A stretch of 31,745 bases of DNA from Christensenella sp. UBA6420 (GTDB taxonomy: Bacteria > Bacillota > Clostridia > Christensenellales > DTU072): NCBI GenBank assembly GCA_002439705.1, contig DJPE01000027.1:1-31745 (forward strand), given 5' to 3'. The notes under the pieces are model-generated. The model was not told the DNA's origin, searched no databases, and saw only the letters and a program-made list of their open reading frames with translations. Both the position numbers and the translations under genes were made by a program. This document shows positions 8,541 through 17,258 of the stretch, piece after piece. Each line of letters opens with the position of its first letter. Position 1 is the stretch's first letter.

Positions 8541-9743
8541 ATGGCAAAATCCCACATAAAATCCGTTAACTTCGCCGACTTTCTCAAAGCGGGCAAAAAC
8601 AGAGAAAATATAATCGCAAAAGCCCCGGCAAAACCCGTGCCGCCTACTTCGAGTTATAAAGCAAACCGTCTTGCGACTGCTCTTCATCCCGAACGTCAAC
8701 ACCTTATCGTGTCCAGAATAGACGAAACAGCCGACGGAGTAAAGAGTATTCACCTTGTCGGCAACGTGAAAAAAGGCACCGAAAAATTAGCTTACTTTTC
8801 GGCGGGACAATGCATTGTGTTGTTCCTTGACGTAAACGGAGCTAAGATTACTCGCCCCTACTCCATATCTTCTTCTCCGCAGCAATCTCTCGACGGAGAA
8901 TACGTCCTTACGATAAAAAGAGTAAACGGCGGTCTCGCCAGCAACTTTATTCTCGACACCTTCGAAGTAGGTACGGAAGTGGAAGCCTCCGCTCCCGACG
9001 GAGAATTCACCTACGAACCGCTCCGCGACGCAAAAAACGTCGTAGCCCTTGCAGGCGGCAGCGGAATTACCCCGTTCCTTAGCCTTGCCAAAGCGATAGA
9101 AAACGGCGACGAAGATTGTTCTCTTACCCTTATCTATGGCGTAAGGACGGAAAAGGAAATCTTATTTAAGGATACCTTTGACCGCATTGCGGATACCTGT
9201 AATAAGGTTAACGTAGTTTACGTGTTGAGTGACGAACAAAACGACAAGTACGAAAACGGCTTCATTACCGCCGACCTTATTTCAAAACACGCGCCCGAAG
9301 GCGACTACTCGGTATTCATCTGCGGACCGCAGGCTATGTACGACTTCATCGATAAGGAATTGGCTAAACTTAATCTCCGCAAGAAGTTCATTCGTCACGA
9401 AACTTTCGGCGAATATCGCAACCCGCAAAAGGACGCCGACTATCCTTTCGGCGGCATATCGGAAGTTAAGATTACCGCAATTATCCGCGATGAAAAACAC
9501 GAAATTAAGGCAAGCACGAACGACACTATTCTTAATTCTCTTGAAAAGAACGGAATAGCCATTCCGTCCCGCTGCCGTAGCGGCGTATGCGGTTGGTGTC
9601 ATAGTAAACTCGTAGACGGAACCGTCTATATCCCGAAGTCGGTCGACGGCAGAAGACTCGCCGACTACGATTACGGATATATTCACCCCTGCTGCTCCTT
9701 CCCGTTGAGCGACGTGACGATTATAGCTTCCGTAAGTAAATAA
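8541..9743 (+). CDS. NAD(P)H-dependent ferredoxin reductase with C-terminal [2Fe-2S] domain
   Basis: The 400-residue electron-transfer protein has an FAD domain with RPYS (105-108). A nucleotide-binding domain follows with GGSGITP (172-178) and a CGPQAMYDF end motif. A plant-type [2Fe-2S] ferredoxin domain has likely ligands Cys345, Cys350, Cys353 and Cys384 or Cys385. Relatives pass electrons from NAD(P)H through FAD and the cluster to a partner oxygenase or reductase. The first ~45 residues are a basic, Ala/Pro-rich extension with no match I recognise. GGAGG overlaps the end of the preceding gene, and the ATG is 3 bases after its stop. It is most simply the electron donor, or acceptor, for that flavoprotein. 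Confidence 0.9.
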   Translation: MAKSHIKSVNFADFLKAGKNRENIIAKAPAKPVPPTSSYKANRLATALHPERQHLIVSRIDETADGVKSIHLVGNVKKGTEKLAYFSAGQCIVLFLDVNGAKITRPYSISSSPQQSLDGEYVLTIKRVNGGLASNFILDTFEVGTEVEASAPDGEFTYEPLRDAKNVVALAGGSGITPFLSLAKAIENGDEDCSLTLIYGVRTEKEILFKDTFDRIADTCNKVNVVYVLSDEQNDKYENGFITADLISKHAPEGDYSVFICGPQAMYDFIDKELAKLNLRKKFIRHETFGEYRNPQKDADYPFGGISEVKITAIIRDEKHEIKASTNDTILNSLEKNGIAIPSRCRSGVCGWCHSKLVDGTVYIPKSVDGRRLADYDYGYIHPCCSFPLSDVTIIASVSK

Positions 9744-9762
9744 TTTTCCGTTATTACGATTA

Positions 9763-9793
9763 AAAAGACCGTCGGTTTTTCCGATGGTCTTTT
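9763..9793. terminator. Bidirectional terminator between the reductase and rmlD
   Basis: A 13-bp stem (AAAAGACCGTCGG pairing with CCGATGGTCTTTT, one G-T pair) has a five-T loop. T tracts on both strands let it end the plus-strand oxidoreductase operon and the minus-strand polysaccharide operon. Confidence 0.93.
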
Positions 9794-9811
9794 GTCTTTT
9801 ACGATAAAAAA

Positions 9812-10666
9812 TTATATTTCCGCTTCTTTAAGAAACCTTGCCAAAGCGTCCTGCCACGGTGGCAAAAGGTCGAAACCGTTTTCGGTAAGTTTGGACTTGT
9901 CAAGGCGGCTGTTGTAGGGGCGTTTAGCTTTACTCAAACCGTATTCCGCCGTCGTCACGGGGATTACTTTCGTATTTAATCCCGCCTGGCGATAGATTTC
10001 TTTCGTAAAGTCGAACCAGGACACAAATCCACCTTCGTTCGTCGCGTGATAATATCCGTACCTGTCCGTGCCGAGCATATCGACAATGAGTTTTGCTACG
10101 TCGGGAGTGTAAGTCGGCGTGCCTATCTGGTCGCATACCACTCTTACTTCGTCGTGGGTTCTGCCCGCTCTTATCATGGTCTTGACGAAATTTTTTCCGT
10201 TCAGACCGAACACCCAGGCTATTCTTATAATGAAGTATTTGTTAAGAACGGAAGACACGGCTATTTCTCCGTCGAGTTTCGACTTGCCGTACACGTTAAG
10301 CGGGGCGTAATCTTTACAGTCTGGTTTCCACGGTTCGGTTCCTTCTCCGTTAAAAACGTAGTCGGTGGATATATAGACCATTTTGCAGTCGATTTTTTTG
10401 CAGGCTTCGGCTATATACCGCGTACCCGTAGCGTTCACCGCTTCCACTTTTTCGGGGGCGTCTTCGGCGGCGTCCACGGCTGTCCACGCCGCACAATGCA
10501 CTACTGCGTCGGGCATAACTGAAGTTATTACTTTATCGACGCTCGCCTTATCGGTAATGTCCATTTCTTCTATATCTACGCCCACGGCTTCGTGACCGCG
10601 TTTTTTAAGTTCCGTTACGACGTCGTGACCGAGCTGTCCTTTGACGCCGGTGACTAATACTTTCAT
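9812..10666 (-). CDS. rmlD: dTDP-4-dehydrorhamnose reductase
   Basis: RmlD performs the last step of dTDP-L-rhamnose synthesis, the NAD(P)H reduction of dTDP-4-keto-rhamnose. It is 284 residues, the usual size. The N-terminal Rossmann loop is GVKGQLG (7-13), the YIST.Y block is present as MVYISTDYVFNG, and the catalytic Tyr-x3-Lys reads VYGKSK. The start at 10666 overlaps the rmlB stop as ATGA and gives the canonical MKVLVTG start. The frame is open for 45 more codons upstream, but these lie inside rmlB and are not RmlD-like. It is the last gene of the polysaccharide operon, directly before its terminator. Confidence 0.96.
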   Translation of the reverse strand: MKVLVTGVKGQLGHDVVTELKKRGHEAVGVDIEEMDITDKASVDKVITSVMPDAVVHCAAWTAVDAAEDAPEKVEAVNATGTRYIAEACKKIDCKMVYISTDYVFNGEGTEPWKPDCKDYAPLNVYGKSKLDGEIAVSSVLNKYFIIRIAWVFGLNGKNFVKTMIRAGRTHDEVRVVCDQIGTPTYTPDVAKLIVDMLGTDRYGYYHATNEGGFVSWFDFTKEIYRQAGLNTKVIPVTTAEYGLSKAKRPYNSRLDKSKLTENGFDLLPPWQDALARFLKEAEI

Positions 10667-11685
10667 TTCCTGTCTCCGTACATTCTTTCGTAATAGTTTT
10701 TGTATTCTCCCGATATTATGGTCTCCCACCACTCTTTGTTGTCGAGATACCACTTTATCGTCTTCTGAATTCCGTCGGCGAATTTGGTTTCGGGCAGCCA
10801 CCCCAACTCGTTATGAATTTTCGTCGGGTCGATGGCATAACGCATATCGTGTCCTTTTCTGTCGGCGACGTGAACGATGAGACTTTCGGGCTTACCGAGA
10901 GCTTTACAGATAAGTTTTACTATATCTATATTTTTCATCTCATTATGACCGCCTATGTTGTATACTTCGCCCACTCTTCCTTTGTGAATAATAAGGTCTA
11001 TCGCCTTACAATGGTCTTCCACGTATAACCAGTCTCTCACGTTAAGCCCTTCGCCGTACACGGGCAAAGGCTTGTCGTTAAGGGCGTTCGCTATCATAAG
11101 GGGTATGAGTTTTTCGGGAAAATGATACGGTCCGTAGTTGTTGGAACAGCGGCTTATCGTCACGGGCAAACCGTAAGTTCTGTAATACGCAAGCACCAAC
11201 AAATCCGCGCCCGCTTTACTGCTGCTGTACGGACTCGAAGTGTGAATGGGGGTCTCTTCGGTAAAGAACAAGTCGGGACGGTCAAGCGGCAAATCGCCGT
11301 ACACTTCATCGGTAGAAACCTGATGGTAACGCTTTATTCCGTACTTTCTGCAAGCGTCCATAAGAACCTGCGTTCCGAGAATGTTCGTTTTAAGGAACAC
11401 TTCGGGGTTTTCTATCGAGCGGTCAACGTGACTTTCCGCCGCGAAATTGACCACTATATCGGGGTGCCTTTCTTCAAAAAGTTTGTATATCCCCTCTCTA
11501 TCGCAGATGTCGAGCTTATAAAAGCTGAAATTCGGGTTTTTCATGGCTCTTTCGAGCGTACTCATATTCCCCGCGTAAGTAAGGCAGTCCACGCAGATTA
11601 TTTCGTAATCCTTGTACTTGTCGAGCATGTGGTAGACGAAATTGCTACCTATAAATCCGGCTCCGCCGGTCACTATTATCTTCAT
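10663..11685 (-). CDS. rmlB: dTDP-glucose 4,6-dehydratase
   Basis: RmlB converts dTDP-glucose to dTDP-4-keto-6-deoxyglucose, the second step of the rhamnose pathway, using tightly bound NAD. The 340 residues include GGAGFIG (7-13), the family signature STDEVYGDL, the catalytic YSSSKAG (Tyr-x3-Lys) and the substrate-binding RCSNNYGPYHFPEKLIP. The ATG shares one base with the rmlC stop (TAATG), and the end overlaps rmlD by four bases, so all four rml genes are translationally coupled. Confidence 0.98.
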   Translation of the reverse strand: MKIIVTGGAGFIGSNFVYHMLDKYKDYEIICVDCLTYAGNMSTLERAMKNPNFSFYKLDICDREGIYKLFEERHPDIVVNFAAESHVDRSIENPEVFLKTNILGTQVLMDACRKYGIKRYHQVSTDEVYGDLPLDRPDLFFTEETPIHTSSPYSSSKAGADLLVLAYYRTYGLPVTISRCSNNYGPYHFPEKLIPLMIANALNDKPLPVYGEGLNVRDWLYVEDHCKAIDLIIHKGRVGEVYNIGGHNEMKNIDIVKLICKALGKPESLIVHVADRKGHDMRYAIDPTKIHNELGWLPETKFADGIQKTIKWYLDNKEWWETIISGEYKNYYERMYGDRK

Positions 11686-12245
11686 TATCGCACCTCAAAT
11701 TCTATCTTCGATTCCCTTAACGGTAAATGTTTTTTGTCCTTTTCCGACAATAAAGGCTCTATATCGAGCGGCCACTCTATCCCTATATCGGGGTCGTTCC
11801 ACATAATTCCGCCTTCGTCTTCGGGGTGATAAACGTCGTCGCACTTGTAGCAAAACTCCGCGCTGTCGCTAAGAACCGCAAACCCGTGAGCAAACCCTCT
11901 CGGTATCATAAACTGTTTTTTGTTGTCGCCGCTTAAGATTACCCCTACCCATTTTCCGTAGGTGGAACTTCCTTTACGCAAATCGACCGCCACGTCGAAT
12001 ACTTCGCCCGAAAGGACTCTTACGAGCTTTGCCTGCGGGTGATTTTTTTGGAAATGCAACCCCCTTAATACGCCTTTCTTACTCTTCGACTGATTGTCCT
12101 GCAGGAAATCGTAAGTAAGACCGTTGTCGAAAAATTCGGTTTTGTTGTACGTTTCCATAAAGTAACCCCTGTTATCCCCGAACACGGTAGGCTCTATAAT
12201 AACCACGCCGTCAATATCGGTCTTTACGAAATTAAATTTTCCCAT
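11685..12245 (-). CDS. rmlC: dTDP-4-dehydrorhamnose 3,5-epimerase
   Basis: RmlC epimerises dTDP-4-keto-6-deoxyglucose at C3 and C5. The 186-residue cupin has the expected QDNQSKSKKGVLRGLHFQ block with the catalytic histidine, LVRVLSGEVFDVAVDLRKGS, and PRGFAHGFAVLSD. The start at 12245 (MGKFNFVKTDIDGV) is chosen because it overlaps the rmlA stop as TAATG and has GGAGG 10 bases upstream. A longer frame exists but runs through rmlA. Confidence 0.97.
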   Translation of the reverse strand: MGKFNFVKTDIDGVVIIEPTVFGDNRGYFMETYNKTEFFDNGLTYDFLQDNQSKSKKGVLRGLHFQKNHPQAKLVRVLSGEVFDVAVDLRKGSSTYGKWVGVILSGDNKKQFMIPRGFAHGFAVLSDSAEFCYKCDDVYHPEDEGGIMWNDPDIGIEWPLDIEPLLSEKDKKHLPLRESKIEFEVR

Positions 12246-13123
12246 TACAGTTTGTCCTCCGCTACTTTTTTCAAATGCGCGCCGTATGGCGACTTGCCGT
12301 ACTTTTCGGCGGATTCGAGCAACCGCTCTTTCGTTATCCAACCGTTTGCGTAGGCTATTTCTTCGGGCGCGGATATGGTTATATCCTGCCGTTTACTTAT
12401 CATCTGCACGAATTCCGACGCTTCGACGAGGCTGTCCATTGTTCCCGTGTCGAGCCAGGCGAAACCTATTCCGAGCAGTTCCGCGTCAAGGTCGCCTTCG
12501 TCGAGATACAGTTTGTTAAGGTCGGTTATTTCGAGTTCTCCCCTGTCGGACGGAACGACTTTTTTAGCAAGTTCCGACACTCTCTTGTCATAAAAATATA
12601 AACCGGTGATACAATAGTTCGACTTCGGGTTTTTCGGTTTTTCTTCCACCGAAAGAACTTTTCCGCTCTTATCGAACTCCACTATGCCGAACCTTTGCGG
12701 GTCGTTGACGTGGTATCCGAAGATAGTGGCTCTGCCCTTTTCCGCTTTTTCGGCAGCTCTTTTTAAGATTTCTTCCAGCCCGTTGCCGTAGAAAATGTTG
12801 TCGCCGAGAACCATTGCGCACGCTTCGCCGTCGATAAACTTTTCTCCCAATAAAAACGCCTGCGCCAAACCGTCCGGTGAAGGCTGTTCGCAATAACTAA
12901 GTTTTACTCCGTACCGACTGCCGTCGCCGAGCAGCTTTATAAAGTTCGGCAAATCTTGCGGCGTGGAAATAATGAGTATCTCCCTTATTCCCGCCTGCAT
13001 AAGAGTCGACAACGGATAAAAAACCATCGGCTTGTCATACACGGGCAAAAGCTGTTTGCTCGTCACCATAGTAAGCGGATATAATCTCGTTCCGCTCCCG
13101 CCTGCCAGAATTATTCCTTTCAT
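12245..13123 (-). CDS. rmlA: Glucose-1-phosphate thymidylyltransferase
   Basis: RmlA makes dTDP-glucose from glucose-1-phosphate and dTTP and is the feedback-regulated entry to the rhamnose pathway. The 292 residues start MKGIILAGGSGTRLYPLT, with the nucleotide-binding loop at 8-16. Further diagnostic blocks are SKQLLPVYDKPM, VLGDNIFYG with the metal-binding Asp, VEEKP and FAWLDTGT. The ATG overlaps the flippase stop by four bases, with AAAGGAG before it. The order A, C, B, D places the whole nucleotide-sugar supply at the 3' end of the operon. Confidence 0.98.
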   Translation of the reverse strand: MKGIILAGGSGTRLYPLTMVTSKQLLPVYDKPMVFYPLSTLMQAGIREILIISTPQDLPNFIKLLGDGSRYGVKLSYCEQPSPDGLAQAFLLGEKFIDGEACAMVLGDNIFYGNGLEEILKRAAEKAEKGRATIFGYHVNDPQRFGIVEFDKSGKVLSVEEKPKNPKSNYCITGLYFYDKRVSELAKKVVPSDRGELEITDLNKLYLDEGDLDAELLGIGFAWLDTGTMDSLVEASEFVQMISKRQDITISAPEEIAYANGWITKERLLESAEKYGKSPYGAHLKKVAEDKL

Positions 13124-14550
13124 TTCGTTTCTCCTTTGAGTTTCGACTTTATCTTATCGAACACCGATTTCAAAGATCTGTAATTTAACGCAAGATATAT
13201 AATATATAACGCCGCATACGCCGCAAGCCCTATCCACAACGACAGCATGGCCGCACACAAAATAAAGCCCGCGCACATTAACGCTTCCACGATAAATTCC
13301 TTTATTACTTTCTGCCCGATTATTCTGAACACCATAACTTCCGACGCAACGGAATTGAGCATAATAACGAACACTATCGAACAAAGCAGCGCAATAACGT
13401 TACTAATAACGTACGCACATAACGCAAACAGCAACACGCCCACCGCCACCGAGCAAAGGTTGACAACCATCATTTGTTTTTCTTTTCGGTACACTTTAAG
13501 GTAGTTGTTCGTAAGCAAACTTACCTTGGAAGAGAAGATTATAAGCGGTAGCAAGTATCCGAGATATTTAAGACTTTCCGCATACTTTGGTATCCAAAGA
13601 TTAAGGATATAGCACCCCGGAAAGTAGAATATCAGTACGAAGAACAGCACTATGGAAACGGCGTTTCTTATCTTCTTATATAAAGCGGGCAAAGTTTCCG
13701 GGTCGAGTCTTTTAAGCGACGGAAAAAGCACCACGCTTATCGCCGTGACGAACGTAAGGAAGACCGACGACAGTGAGAAAGCAAACGACACTTTGCCGAA
13801 GACGAGTTCGTCCCAACGCCATTGAATAATCATTTTCGCGCTGCCTATGATAAGTCCCGCGGAAAGGTTGGCGAGCATAAGGACTATGCCTGCGGCTATA
13901 TTTAGCTTCAGTTCGGCAAAAGCGTCCTTGACCGGCAATGCCTTCCCGAAATACATACCCTTGTTGAAAATCATAGCTAACAGTATAGCAATGACGTCGC
14001 CGCCGAGTTCCGCCATACAGTAGTAGCGGAAATCGTTTACTTTAAGGAGTAACAAAACGGCGACTATCGTGCCGTAAGACACCCTTTGCACTATTACTAT
14101 AATCGCATATTTATTTATACGGTTCGTTATCTGGAACGTATAGGAATTGTAGGTATGAAAGTTTTTGGAGATTATTCCTATCCCGACAAAAATTACTATG
14201 TATCTCGTCGGTCCGCTCAACGCTATCAACGCCACTATTATCGAAACGACGGCAAGAATAGCGGTAAAGGACAACAGTATCATAAACTGCGACCTTACTC
14301 TCGCCTTGTCCAACTCTTCGTAATCGTACTGCGAGTACCGTAACACCAACCCGTCCAGAAGTCCGAAATGCAAAATCCCCACGTATCCGACGTACAGGAT
14401 GTAACTTTGCCAATAGGCGTATTGATATTCGTCGATAAATCTCGGAACGATAAGATTAAGTAAAAATCCTACCGCCAAAGATATCACTTGCACGGTAAGC
14501 GATATAATAACGTTGCTCGTAAATCTTTTAGCGGTTATCTTTTGCGACAT
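13120..14550 (-). CDS. Wzx-type polysaccharide flippase (MOP superfamily)
   Basis: This is a 476-residue integral membrane protein with about 12-14 hydrophobic helices across its whole length. It starts with a short basic head (SQKITAKRFTSN) and ends with a Lys-rich tail (FDKIKSKLKGETK). The N-terminal pattern FLLNLIVPRFIDEYQYAYWQ is that of oligosaccharide flippases, which move undecaprenyl-pyrophosphate-linked repeat units across the membrane. A Wzy-like polymerase two genes upstream fits a Wzx/Wzy export route. AAAGGA precedes the ATG. Confidence 0.88.
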   Translation of the reverse strand: MSQKITAKRFTSNVIISLTVQVISLAVGFLLNLIVPRFIDEYQYAYWQSYILYVGYVGILHFGLLDGLVLRYSQYDYEELDKARVRSQFMILLSFTAILAVVSIIVALIALSGPTRYIVIFVGIGIISKNFHTYNSYTFQITNRINKYAIIVIVQRVSYGTIVAVLLLLKVNDFRYYCMAELGGDVIAILLAMIFNKGMYFGKALPVKDAFAELKLNIAAGIVLMLANLSAGLIIGSAKMIIQWRWDELVFGKVSFAFSLSSVFLTFVTAISVVLFPSLKRLDPETLPALYKKIRNAVSIVLFFVLIFYFPGCYILNLWIPKYAESLKYLGYLLPLIIFSSKVSLLTNNYLKVYRKEKQMMVVNLCSVAVGVLLFALCAYVISNVIALLCSIVFVIMLNSVASEVMVFRIIGQKVIKEFIVEALMCAGFILCAAMLSLWIGLAAYAALYIIYLALNYRSLKSVFDKIKSKLKGETK

Positions 14551-14551
14551 A

Positions 14552-15505
14552 TTATTTTTTCCTTTCGACGGCCTTTACGCTAAGAACTCTCTCTTTACTT
14601 TTAATTGCTTTTGCGTTCTTCTTTAACGTCGCGGCGTATTTTTTGTATTCCGCGTTTTTAATTCCCGCGACTCTGAACATAGCGACAAGACACGCGGCGG
14701 TAAAATTATACGCGGCCTTACTCGTTCCGCCGTAGTTCCACAAATAGTAAAGTCCGCTTAAATTTTCGTGATAAACGGTGTACGGACTCGCTCCGCCCGT
14801 GGACTGACCGCCCGCGTGAATAATTTTAACTTCAGGTAAAAACTCGATGTAATACTTGCCGTCCGCTCTCAGTTTCGCGCCCAACACGTCTTCTTCGTGG
14901 TAAAGGAAAATGTTTTCGTCGAAATAATCGGTAGCGACTAACGCTTCGCTTCTGAGCATAAAAGAACACCCCGACACCATTCCCGCGGGACTGAACGCTA
15001 CGTCGAAATCGTTATTTGCGTAGAAATACTTGTCGCCGTATCCGAAAAAGTCCAGCTTTCTTATCCCCTTTTTACGGAAAAGGAAAGTTTTTGCGTCGAG
15101 AATATTTTTATTGTTGTTTTGTATCGAACCGTCTACGTTAAGGACTTTCGGTCCGACAACTCCGCAAGTGGGATTATCGTCGAGATATTCGCATAGCCCG
15201 TCTATCGTTCCGTCGAAGTAAGTAACGTCACTGTTACTGCACAAAATATATTCGCAACCGTCCTTTACCGCCAAGCGGAAACCTATATTGTTACCGGTGG
15301 AATAACCGTTGTTCAGCGGATTTTTCACTACCGTTACTTTATCGTCGTTTGCGTACTTTTCGCAGAGCCGTTCGTAAGAATCGTTGGGCGAATTGTTGTC
15401 TACAATATAGATTCTGAATTCTCTTTTCGTCGTAGCATATATACTTTCGATACACTTATATGTATCTTCGTAAGTTTTGTAATTAAGTATAACTATTCCT
15501 AACAT
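14552..15505 (-). CDS. GT2-family glycosyltransferase, rhamnosyltransferase-like
   Basis: The 317-residue GT-A fold enzyme opens with IVILNYKTYEDT and the nucleotide-binding IVDNNSPNDS. NNGYSTGNNIGF follows, with the metal-site segment SNSD at 90-93 in place of a plain DXD. Downstream SGCSFMLRSEAL and FLYHEEDVLGAKL carry the probable catalytic acid. This pattern is common among WbbL/RfbF-like transferases that add L-rhamnose, and the rml genes are in the same operon. Rhamnose is therefore a reasonable, unproven donor. It overlaps the preceding gene by 7 bases. Confidence 0.88.
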   Translation of the reverse strand: MLGIVILNYKTYEDTYKCIESIYATTKREFRIYIVDNNSPNDSYERLCEKYANDDKVTVVKNPLNNGYSTGNNIGFRLAVKDGCEYILCSNSDVTYFDGTIDGLCEYLDDNPTCGVVGPKVLNVDGSIQNNNKNILDAKTFLFRKKGIRKLDFFGYGDKYFYANNDFDVAFSPAGMVSGCSFMLRSEALVATDYFDENIFLYHEEDVLGAKLRADGKYYIEFLPEVKIIHAGGQSTGGASPYTVYHENLSGLYYLWNYGGTSKAAYNFTAACLVAMFRVAGIKNAEYKKYAATLKKNAKAIKSKERVLSVKAVERKK

Positions 15506-16704
15506 AATTTCGTCACCCCGTTATTCCCGTCAACGCTCACGCATACTCTCCGCGAACGCCTTTCTTCTTCTTTTTTAGCAAACATCACGGTAAGGATAAT
15601 CATCACGGGAAAAACTCTGTAATCGTCCAAATCAAGGAACATACCGCTGACTATATACCCCGCGATAAACGCCACTGACTTAAAGTCGTATCTTTTCGCC
15701 GCGTAGCAGAACATATATATAAGGAACGTAATATACGCTATAAGTCCCACTATTCCGCCTTCCATCAACGCTTTTATGAACATATTATGCGTGGCTATCT
15801 TATAAAAATCACTTTCGTAAATTATTCCCCTGCCGTGACCGAAAAGCTGCTTGAATACGGACGCTTCTCTGAATTTAGTCAAATAATCAGCCCAAATTAT
15901 GGTTCTGCCAGAACCCGTGCCGTGAATTACCGTCTTGAAATCGTACCTTTCGACTATCCATGACGGCAGTTTGTCGCCGAACAGTCCAAACACGATAAAG
16001 TAAATCGCGATTATCGCAAGGCAGAATTTCCAGGCGTGGCGGGTCTTTAACACGAAATACGCCGCCAGCACGACGAGATTACCTAACAGTCCGCCGCGCG
16101 AACCGAGCATTACTATCGCGGCAAATTCGAGTACGAGCAAAATAAGCGACAGCCATCTGTAACGCTTAGTCACTATATTTTCCGACAATATAGCCGTCGA
16201 GAAAATAAGGTTGGCGCAGAGATAGTTTTGGTCTATGTTCCTGCCTATCGTTATGTAAATTCGTCCCGAACCGTCCGTGTCGAACCTGCTGAAAACTATC
16301 GCTATTACTATAACAAGTCCTAATAATATGCTCCTTTTGAACAGTTCCACTTCGTCTTTCGTCCATGATACGCTTCCCAAAACGATGGCTATAAGCATGT
16401 AAATAACGAATACCAGGTTCCTTGAACCGAATATTTCGGGACCTAAAATTATTGTTACTATACAGTAAGCAAGGTAAATTCCGATAACTAAAAATACGCT
16501 CTCGTCGGCAAACTTCATTCTCCTGTGGCTAAACAAAATCACGGCAAGCAACGCCACCATAGCGACGTAATTGTTCAACGACATACTGCCGATTATGTTA
16601 CCGAGAGCGGAATCTATCGGAAAAAGCGCAAGGAAAAGCGCAAAAATAAAACTTCCTATTCCGATATTTCTCGTATTAAGTTTTTGCCGGGTCGTTTTTC
16701 TCAT
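15499..16704 (-). CDS. Wzy/O-antigen-ligase-like polysaccharide polymerase
   Basis: The 401-residue membrane protein has about 10-12 helices. Two features mark the Wzy_C/O-antigen ligase group: GSRGGLLG near the middle, and the periplasmic-loop motif THNMFIKALMEGGIVGL after a long outer loop. It would polymerise or ligate lipid-linked repeat units outside the membrane. The start at 16704 (MRKTTRQK) follows the previous stop by 5 bases. A frame starting 19 codons earlier would overlap the acetyltransferase. No clear ribosome binding site precedes either choice, so coupling to the upstream stop is likely. Confidence 0.85.
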   Translation of the reverse strand: MRKTTRQKLNTRNIGIGSFIFALFLALFPIDSALGNIIGSMSLNNYVAMVALLAVILFSHRRMKFADESVFLVIGIYLAYCIVTIILGPEIFGSRNLVFVIYMLIAIVLGSVSWTKDEVELFKRSILLGLVIVIAIVFSRFDTDGSGRIYITIGRNIDQNYLCANLIFSTAILSENIVTKRYRWLSLILLVLEFAAIVMLGSRGGLLGNLVVLAAYFVLKTRHAWKFCLAIIAIYFIVFGLFGDKLPSWIVERYDFKTVIHGTGSGRTIIWADYLTKFREASVFKQLFGHGRGIIYESDFYKIATHNMFIKALMEGGIVGLIAYITFLIYMFCYAAKRYDFKSVAFIAGYIVSGMFLDLDDYRVFPVMIILTVMFAKKEEERRSRRVCVSVDGNNGVTKLC

Positions 16705-16709
16705 ATAGT

Positions 16710-17258
16710 CTATTTCTGTATTTCTATCGTCTCCGATTTTCTCTTCTGTACGAACAGGCAATTTTCGGGAACTTTGCCCTTAACCACGCTCCCCGCCGCT
16801 ATTATCGCGCCGTCGCCTATCTCCGCTCCGCGAAGAACTATCGAATTAGCTCCTATCCAAACGCCGTTTCCTATTTTTATTTCGCCTTTAACGAACTTAC
16901 CCGCGGCTATACCGCCGTCGGTCTTGTAATCATGGTCGTGGTCGAATATCATTACGTTCGGTCCTATCTGAACGTTGTTCCCTATCGTCGTTTCGCCCAT
17001 TACCGTTATATACGCGCCGCAGTTAATAAAACAACTGTTCCCGACGGTAAGTTTTCCGCCTTCGGACACGCGTAATTTGGAATCTGTTTCCATACGGAAA
17101 TTCCTGCCTATGCTTACGTGGGTATCTTTCTGCACCCAAAGATGAGATTTTACTCTCGACTTCTGCAACGGATACGCGCGGAAACGGCTTCCGCGTCTTA
17201 TCTTTATAAACGCTACTCTGAAAAAGTTATATATTGCTCTTATTATTTTAGAAATCAT
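16710..17258 (-). CDS. Hexapeptide-repeat O-acyltransferase (left-handed beta helix)
   Basis: The 182-residue protein belongs to the maltose/galactoside acetyltransferase-like group. Hexapeptide repeats run from about 47 to 103 (VGNSCFINCGAYI, IGNNVQIGPNVMI) and again from about 127 to 156 (IGNGVWIGANSIVL). The loop between them contains FDHDHDY (105-111), where the catalytic histidine (107 or 109) sits. Inside this operon it probably acetylates a sugar of the repeat unit. The ATG overlaps the GT4 stop by four bases. Confidence 0.9.
   Translation of the reverse strand: MISKIIRAIYNFFRVAFIKIRRGSRFRAYPLQKSRVKSHLWVQKDTHVSIGRNFRMETDSKLRVSEGGKLTVGNSCFINCGAYITVMGETTIGNNVQIGPNVMIFDHDHDYKTDGGIAAGKFVKGEIKIGNGVWIGANSIVLRGAEIGDGAIIAAGSVVKGKVPENCLFVQKRKSETIEIQK

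Noticed and set aside
10667..10801. N-terminal extension of RmlD
   Set aside because: It lies wholly within rmlB and has no RmlD-like sequence. The ATGA-coupled start at 10666 fits the family.
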